A DNA stretch of 17,935 nucleotides from positions 1 to 17,935 of the forward strand of contig CAZPQA010000071.1 of NCBI GenBank assembly GCA_964588535.1, in the 5' to 3' direction. Under the pieces are notes generated by a model that saw nothing but the letters and a program-made list of their open reading frames with translations, made no database searches and was not told the origin of the DNA. This DNA is from NaphS2 sp964588535 (GTDB lineage: Bacteria; Desulfobacterota; DSM-4660; Desulfatiglandales; Desulfatiglandaceae). This document shows positions 14,150-17,935 of the stretch, piece by piece. Numbering within the stretch: the stretch's first letter is position 1; each line of letters begins with the position of its first letter. The translations under genes and the position numbers were made by a program.

Positions 14150-14316
14150 TAAAAATCTAGAAAGCCGAGCTATACCTATTGCGACCTTTACGATGTCACA
14201 TTCGGCAGCCCGGCTTTCTTACGGGAAGAATACGCACCGCGATTAGGGCCAACAGAAAATACCAAGACCCGTGGCTTTCCGTCCTCATCTCACGATGGAT
14301 TTGGCTTTATAAAGAT
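14150..14316 (-). promoter_or_regulatory. Second cyclic-di-GMP-I riboswitch with long terminator
   Basis: Minus strand. Aptamer motifs are AUAAAGCCAAAUCC, the GUGA tetraloop helix, GGACGGAAAGCCACGGGUCUU and AAGAAAGCCGGGCUGCC. The receptor-side helix carries about 38 extra nucleotides in its apex compared with the first riboswitch. The tetraloop helix has a C-A mismatch (14298 with 14285) and a U-G pair at its base. The aptamer's 3' strand AGAAAGCCGGGCU (14219-14207) can pair over 13 bp with AGCUCGGCUUUCU (14171-14159), the intervening 35 nt containing a further hairpin, followed by UAGAUUUUU. As in the first copy, terminator and aptamer are mutually exclusive, predicting an ON switch for the 98-residue and secreted-protein genes. 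Confidence 0.85.
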
Positions 14317-14349
14317 GGAGTTGAGCTCCCAACAGGAAAATGACGCCTA

Positions 14350-14388
14350 TTAGGAGCAAGGCATATACATTTTGATGTGTTTTTTCAT
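14350..14388 (-). CDS. Leader peptide candidate upstream of second riboswitch
   Basis: GGAGG is 7 nt before ATG at 14388. As written, the frame gives 12 residues (MKKHIKMYMPCS) and stops at 14350. Shifting by one base in the A6 run after the ATG opens a longer frame reading NVYALLLIGVIFLLGAQL and then HLYKAKSIVR, a membrane-spanning segment, that stops at 14285 inside the aptamer. The long form may be a decayed or slippage-expressed small protein. Confidence 0.35.
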   Translation of the reverse strand: MKKHIKMYMPCS

Positions 14389-14454
14389 TGGGTAACCTCC
14401 TGGATAGAGGTTGAAGGTTTGGTGGGAATGCCTACAAAAGAATACCTGAGATTG

Positions 14455-14483
14455 ATGTAAGGACAAAAGCTGCCTTTTGTCAA
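14455..14483 (-). promoter_or_regulatory. Possible promoter of the second riboswitch unit
   Basis: Minus-strand TTTTTCTTGACA (TTGACA at 14483-14478), 17-nt spacer, weak -10 TTACAT (14460-14455). The same 12-mer precedes the first riboswitch. Confidence 0.4.
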
Positions 14484-14762
14484 GAAAAAAATGGGATTTA
14501 AAAATGACAAGAGAATAGTCAGGTATATTTTGTATCAGACAGGACTCTCATGTGAAACAATGCATGCATACGGTAGCATCGTAAACCCTTTGAAAATAGT
14601 CAACAATTGGTTTTGCAGCCTTCTGTTTCACGGCCTCCTGAAATTCCAGGAGTATAGTTATCGTGCATTCGAGAGGGAGACGAAAACCGGAAGGCGTTGG
14701 GCAGATCATGAAGGACCTGTCTCAGGTCAAGTCCTGATCCCATTCGTGAACCCTGGCCCCCA
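14484..14762. other. Gene-free spacer
   Basis: Between the second riboswitch promoter region and the amidohydrolase remnant I see no convincing gene. A GACCTG/CAGGTC inverted repeat with a 3-nt centre is at 14714-14728. Confidence 0.5.
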
Positions 14763-15437
14763 TCAGCCGACTCTCCCTTTCGACATCCGCAGGGCCTTGC
14801 CCGCCCTTTGGTCCGTGGCCTTTCCATTGTCAATGGCCAGGACACCGTTGACCAGACAGTATTCCACTCCTTCCGAGTATTGATTCTCATTTTGAAAGGT
14901 CGCATTGCTTTTGAGTTTTCCCCTATTGGTCACCACGATATCCGCGAAGTATCCCTCTTCGATCCTGCCTCTTTCCCGTAGCTTGAATTTTTCGGCAGGA
15001 AGAGAGGTCATCTTCTTGATTGCAGCGGAAAAATCCATCCCTGCTCCTTGGGCAGGCAAAACGAACTCTGTCAGGACCCTTGTGGCGTTGTCGAAGCTTC
15101 TGGGGTGGACGATCGGCGTGTCACGTTCCTCAGAGGATGCAAGTCCATCGGAGCTCATGAAGATATGGTCCCCAGGGATAATGTGGTCCCCAGGGATAAT
15201 GTGGTCCTTGACCTTTTCGCGGAGTTCATTAGTATACGCAAACGGTGCGTCGGCGCTTCCAGGGACGTCTCGACTATAAGGGTCTAGGGCAAGAATATCC
15301 ACGAAACAGTCCGCCGCTGTCTTGCCCTCGTTTCCAGGAAGGGTGGTCAATTCCTCCAAGTCAGTCTTCGCACGTTTTCCATCGCCAACCCCCATATAAT
15401 TGTGGGTCATCCCAGCGCGAACGGCAGTGGAGCTTCA
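14763..15437 (-). pseudogene. N-acyl-D-amino-acid deacylase, C-terminal remnant
   Basis: About 224 codons are open after an in-frame TGA at 15440; full-length family members have roughly 480-540 residues. Family blocks seen are FMSSDGLASSEERDTPIVHPRSF (with the metal-binding Asp of the SSDG motif), the helix AAIKKMTSLPAEKFKLRERGRIEEGYFADIVV, and YSEGVEYCLVNGVLAIDNGK, typical of the amidohydrolase C-terminus. The N-terminal metal-site half is missing, and the only ATG (15410) has no ribosome binding site. Residues around DHIIPGDHIIPGDH show a six-residue duplication. It lies 49 nt downstream of the second kinase in the same direction, so the 5' part was probably deleted when that junction formed. 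Confidence 0.82.
15163..15207. repeat. 18-bp tandem repeat, 2.5 copies, in the deacylase remnant
   Basis: Unit ATGTGGTCCCCAGGGATA occurs at 15163-15180 (one mismatch) and 15181-15198, with a half copy at 15199-15207. It is in frame and adds one DHIIPG unit to the protein. Confidence 0.9.
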
Positions 15438-15486
15438 GACCTGCCAAAAAATTTTCTTGTTTTTTGTGACAGGAAACCGAGTGATA

Positions 15487-17935
15487 CTAAGAGTCAACGG
15501 CAGACCCTTTGTCTTTGTTCTTAAACTGAAGCCTAAAAGTGGTGCCTCCCGAAACAAAGCAATCCTCCGGGCGGTCGCAGTGGCTGCACTCACTGATGGT
15601 GCCCGGGCATAGATCGGTTTCTTCAGGGATAAAGGGGCAGCGGGTGGAGGTCATTCTGATCTTGAAGCCGTACCGTTCGGCAAAGATTTTCATGCGCAGC
15701 AGGTCAGCACCTTTTCCGCCGGCATTGAAATCGAAAGCCCTTTTGGAAGAGTATGCCAGGGTGTCCTGGGTGGCAAAAAAGCCTTCAAAGATTCTTCTCT
15801 GTGCATCTTCGATAATGCCCACCCCGTAGTCCCGTACCATCGCCTCGACCATGCCATCCGTTTGCGCCACGGTAACTTCAACTTTTCCTTCATCCGGCGT
15901 GTTTTCCACGGCATTTTTGATCAGGCCGTCAATCACTTTCTGCAACGGCTCCAGGGGGATCGAAATGGGGTGCGTGGGTTTAAGGTTTTCCATGATCTGA
16001 ACATTGCGATGCGAAAACAGGGGCTTGAGTGCTTCCAGCCGTTCTTGAACCACCTGGTCCAGCGCCAGAAGCTGTGACGTCATCTCCTTTGGCCCGAAGA
16101 TGTCATCGATGCGTTTTCGAATGGTTTCAACGATTTCGCCCTCGCCCACCTGTTCTGCCACAAGGGTTTCCAGTTCGTCGGCACACAAATCGACCATCTG
16201 GCTCAGCACGTGGTGGGGTTCATAATCCCGCCCCCGCATGATGTCTTCCACCTGGTTTTGAATCTCTATGATCCGGTCCAGGTTCCTTTCACCTCTCGCA
16301 AGGGTGTTTTCCCAGTTCTTGTCGGGGAGAAGGGCCAGCTTTCTGGCAATGATGCTCAATGATCCGGAAAGCACTGAAACGGGGGTTTTCAGTTCGTGGG
16401 ACAGGTGGTTGATGACCTTGTCCTTTGCCCGGTTCAAACTCGATACTTCCCGATAGGCTTTCTTAACTTCCTCTGAAAACCGGGCGTTCTCAATGGAGAG
16501 TTCAACGGTTCCCGCCACCAGGGTCAGGAGTTCCATATCCCCCTGGTCAAACCTCCCCTTTTTCTTGTTGATGGCGCACAGAACACCGATGATCCGGTCC
16601 CTGCTTTTCAAGGGGACCAGGAGCAGGTTACGGGTCTGGTAGCCCATAATTTTGTCTCGTTCCCGGTGGATGGCGGGATCTGCCAGGGTATCATGGATGA
16701 TCATGGGTTTACCGGTTTTAATGACCTGGCCCGCGATGAGTTTGTCAATGGGAAATCGGATTTCTTTAACCCTCCTCTGGGTGGCCATATCATCGTAAGC
16801 GGCGCCGATGAAGAACAGTTCCCTGTTCTCTTCATCCAGCAGGGTCACCAGGGCCCCTTCAGAATCCATAAGGCGCTTTATCTCATTGCTCACGTAGTCC
16901 AGAAGTTCCCCCAGATCGGGGTATTCCGGGAGGGCCGTGCTGATGCGAAGGAGTGCTTCATTGGTTTTATAAGCGTTAATGATCTCCTCTGAAAATCGGC
17001 CATTTTCTATGGAAAGTACGACTGTCCCTGCGATCATATTGAGGAGTTCCATGTCCGATTCCTCAAAAACGCCTTCCTTCTTGTTGCGCACGCACAGGGC
17101 GCCAATGATGCGGTCTCCGCTTCTCAAAGGGACTTCCATGAGGTTTCGGGTATGATATCCCAAGATTTCATCTACACCCGGGAAAAAGCTGGGTTCCCTG
17201 GATGTATCGGGAACGATAATGGCTTCTCCCGTACGGATGACTTTCCCCGCAACGCTCTTATCTGCGGGGAACCGGATCTCTTTGACGCGTCTCTGGGTGG
17301 CGCTGTCGTCATAGGCCGCGCCTTTGTAGAAAAGTTCGCCCCGTTCCTCATCGGCCAGGATCACCAGGGCGCCCTCTGTTCCGAGAAGTTCTTTAATTTC
17401 CCTGCTGATGTAGTCCAGGAGATCTTCGAGATTTGGATATTCAGGAAGGGCCATGCTGATTCTCAGCATGGCCTCATTGTTCCGGGCGATTCTCTGCTCG
17501 CGGGTGATATCCCGAAGCAGTATCAGTTCTCCTCCCGGTTCATCCGGATCTTTGGAATAAATCACGCCCCGCATGACCACATCCAGAAGGCGGCCGTCCT
17601 TGGTGAGCCGTTTGGTGACGTGGCGCAATACCAGCTTTTTTTCCAGCAGTTCCTTCAAAACCCGGTGGGTTTCCACTTCCATTCCCTTGGGGGTGTAGGG
17701 AATGGTTTTTCCTTCCAGTTCGTGAAGGGTCCATCCAAAGGTTTCGGTGAAAGACTCTGTGACGTAATAGACGCTGCCGTCCAGGTTGCAGACGACGACG
17801 GGGTAGGGCACAAAATCCAGCAGAGACCGCATGCCTTTCTTGGATTCACGCAGGGCCTGTTTGGCCGTTTTCTGTTGTTCGGCCAGCGCCGTTTCGAGCG
17901 ATTTTACTCTCTCTTCCAGCGCCTTGCGGGTCGGG
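15487..17935 (-). CDS. Sensor histidine kinase (PAS, two GAF, HisKA, HATPase), N-terminus outside window
   Basis: The frame stays open to the window edge (34 coiled-coil codons upstream of the ATG at 17832, TRKALEERVKSLE...), so the true start is just outside. Numbering from that ATG: PAS ~1-112 (ending LRDIT), GAF1 ~118-280, GAF2 ~290-452, HisKA with phospho-His479 in INHLSHELKTPVSVLSG, a helical stretch, then HATPase ~625-770 (N box LIKNAVENTP, RDYGVGIIEDAQRRIFEGFF, GGKGADLLRMKIFAERYG). The two GAF domains are a recent tandem duplication, offset 172 residues. The end of the ATPase domain carries five cysteines (732, 742, 749, 752, 758). No membrane segment or receiver is visible. It probably works with a separate response regulator. 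Confidence 0.94.
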   Translation of the reverse strand, partial: PTRKALEERVKSLETALAEQQKTAKQALRESKKGMRSLLDFVPYPVVVCNLDGSVYYVTESFTETFGWTLHELEGKTIPYTPKGMEVETHRVLKELLEKKLVLRHVTKRLTKDGRLLDVVMRGVIYSKDPDEPGGELILLRDITREQRIARNNEAMLRISMALPEYPNLEDLLDYISREIKELLGTEGALVILADEERGELFYKGAAYDDSATQRRVKEIRFPADKSVAGKVIRTGEAIIVPDTSREPSFFPGVDEILGYHTRNLMEVPLRSGDRIIGALCVRNKKEGVFEESDMELLNMIAGTVVLSIENGRFSEEIINAYKTNEALLRISTALPEYPDLGELLDYVSNEIKRLMDSEGALVTLLDEENRELFFIGAAYDDMATQRRVKEIRFPIDKLIAGQVIKTGKPMIIHDTLADPAIHRERDKIMGYQTRNLLLVPLKSRDRIIGVLCAINKKKGRFDQGDMELLTLVAGTVELSIENARFSEEVKKAYREVSSLNRAKDKVINHLSHELKTPVSVLSGSLSIIARKLALLPDKNWENTLARGERNLDRIIEIQNQVEDIMRGRDYEPHHVLSQMVDLCADELETLVAEQVGEGEIVETIRKRIDDIFGPKEMTSQLLALDQVVQERLEALKPLFSHRNVQIMENLKPTHPISIPLEPLQKVIDGLIKNAVENTPDEGKVEVTVAQTDGMVEAMVRDYGVGIIEDAQRRIFEGFFATQDTLAYSSKRAFDFNAGGKGADLLRMKIFAERYGFKIRMTSTRCPFIPEETDLCPGTISECSHCDRPEDCFVSGGTTFRLQFKNKDKGSAVDS

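Noticed and set aside
14491..14883. 130-codon plus-strand frame
   Set aside because: Its second half is antisense to the deacylase remnant, which has clear family motifs; the first half has no protein character or start signal.
14600..14905. 101-codon minus-strand frame overlapping the deacylase 3' end
   Set aside because: Out of frame with the recognised remnant and rich in low-complexity Arg/Gly/Ser; a shadow frame.
15163..15207. Short direct repeats as a possible CRISPR or iteron array
   Set aside because: The 18-bp units are contiguous without spacers and lie in frame within a degenerate gene, so this is a simple tandem duplication.

Overview
The window looks like part of a genome or metagenome bin from a sulfate-reducer-type Desulfobacterota (Desulfobacterales-like). 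I infer this from the DapL-type lysine operon, the multi-PAS/GAF kinases with PTYEELEQRVKELE-style N-termini and the GEMM-I riboswitches, not from any marker gene. Two runs of exactly 100 N (1501-1600 and 2770-2869) are scaffold gaps of unknown true length.

Region 1 (1-6055, plus strand) is a compact housekeeping block. lysA (3' end), dapF, dapA, dapB and dapL encode every step from aspartate semialdehyde to meso-DAP and lysine by the LL-DAP aminotransferase route. They are followed by folK, a small membrane-anchored TRASH/YHS-like protein, a small transaldolase and a secreted lytic transglycosylase. A strong double promoter then drives a tRNA-Gly(GCC)/tRNA-Cys(GCA) pair that ends in a hairpin terminator.

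Region 2 (about 6383-9463) is a 3.0-kb micro-island integrated in tRNA-Cys. The 3' half of the tRNA and its terminator are duplicated at the far end, with 54 bp perfect and about 90% identity over 158 bp. A 17-bp arm-like motif recurs in direct orientation just inside both ends. The island has no recognisable integrase. It carries a degenerate IS3-family element and one recognisable cargo gene, a secreted DUF3124 protein on the minus strand, preceded by a c-di-GMP-I riboswitch with a terminator overlapping the aptamer. This is the most interesting object in the window.

Region 3 (9568-17935, minus strand) holds two large sensor kinases: a PAS4-HisKA-HATPase-REC hybrid, and a PAS-GAF-GAF-HisKA-HATPase kinase whose start lies outside the window. 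Between them is a second c-di-GMP-I riboswitch ahead of two small genes, one of them secreted. Next to the second kinase is the C-terminal remnant of an N-acyl-D-amino-acid deacylase. The two riboswitch leaders are related beyond the aptamer: both have a TTTTTCTTGACA motif about 160 nt upstream and a shared pre-aptamer block. They therefore look like copies of one c-di-GMP-responsive expression module, one of which sits inside the tRNA-bounded island.
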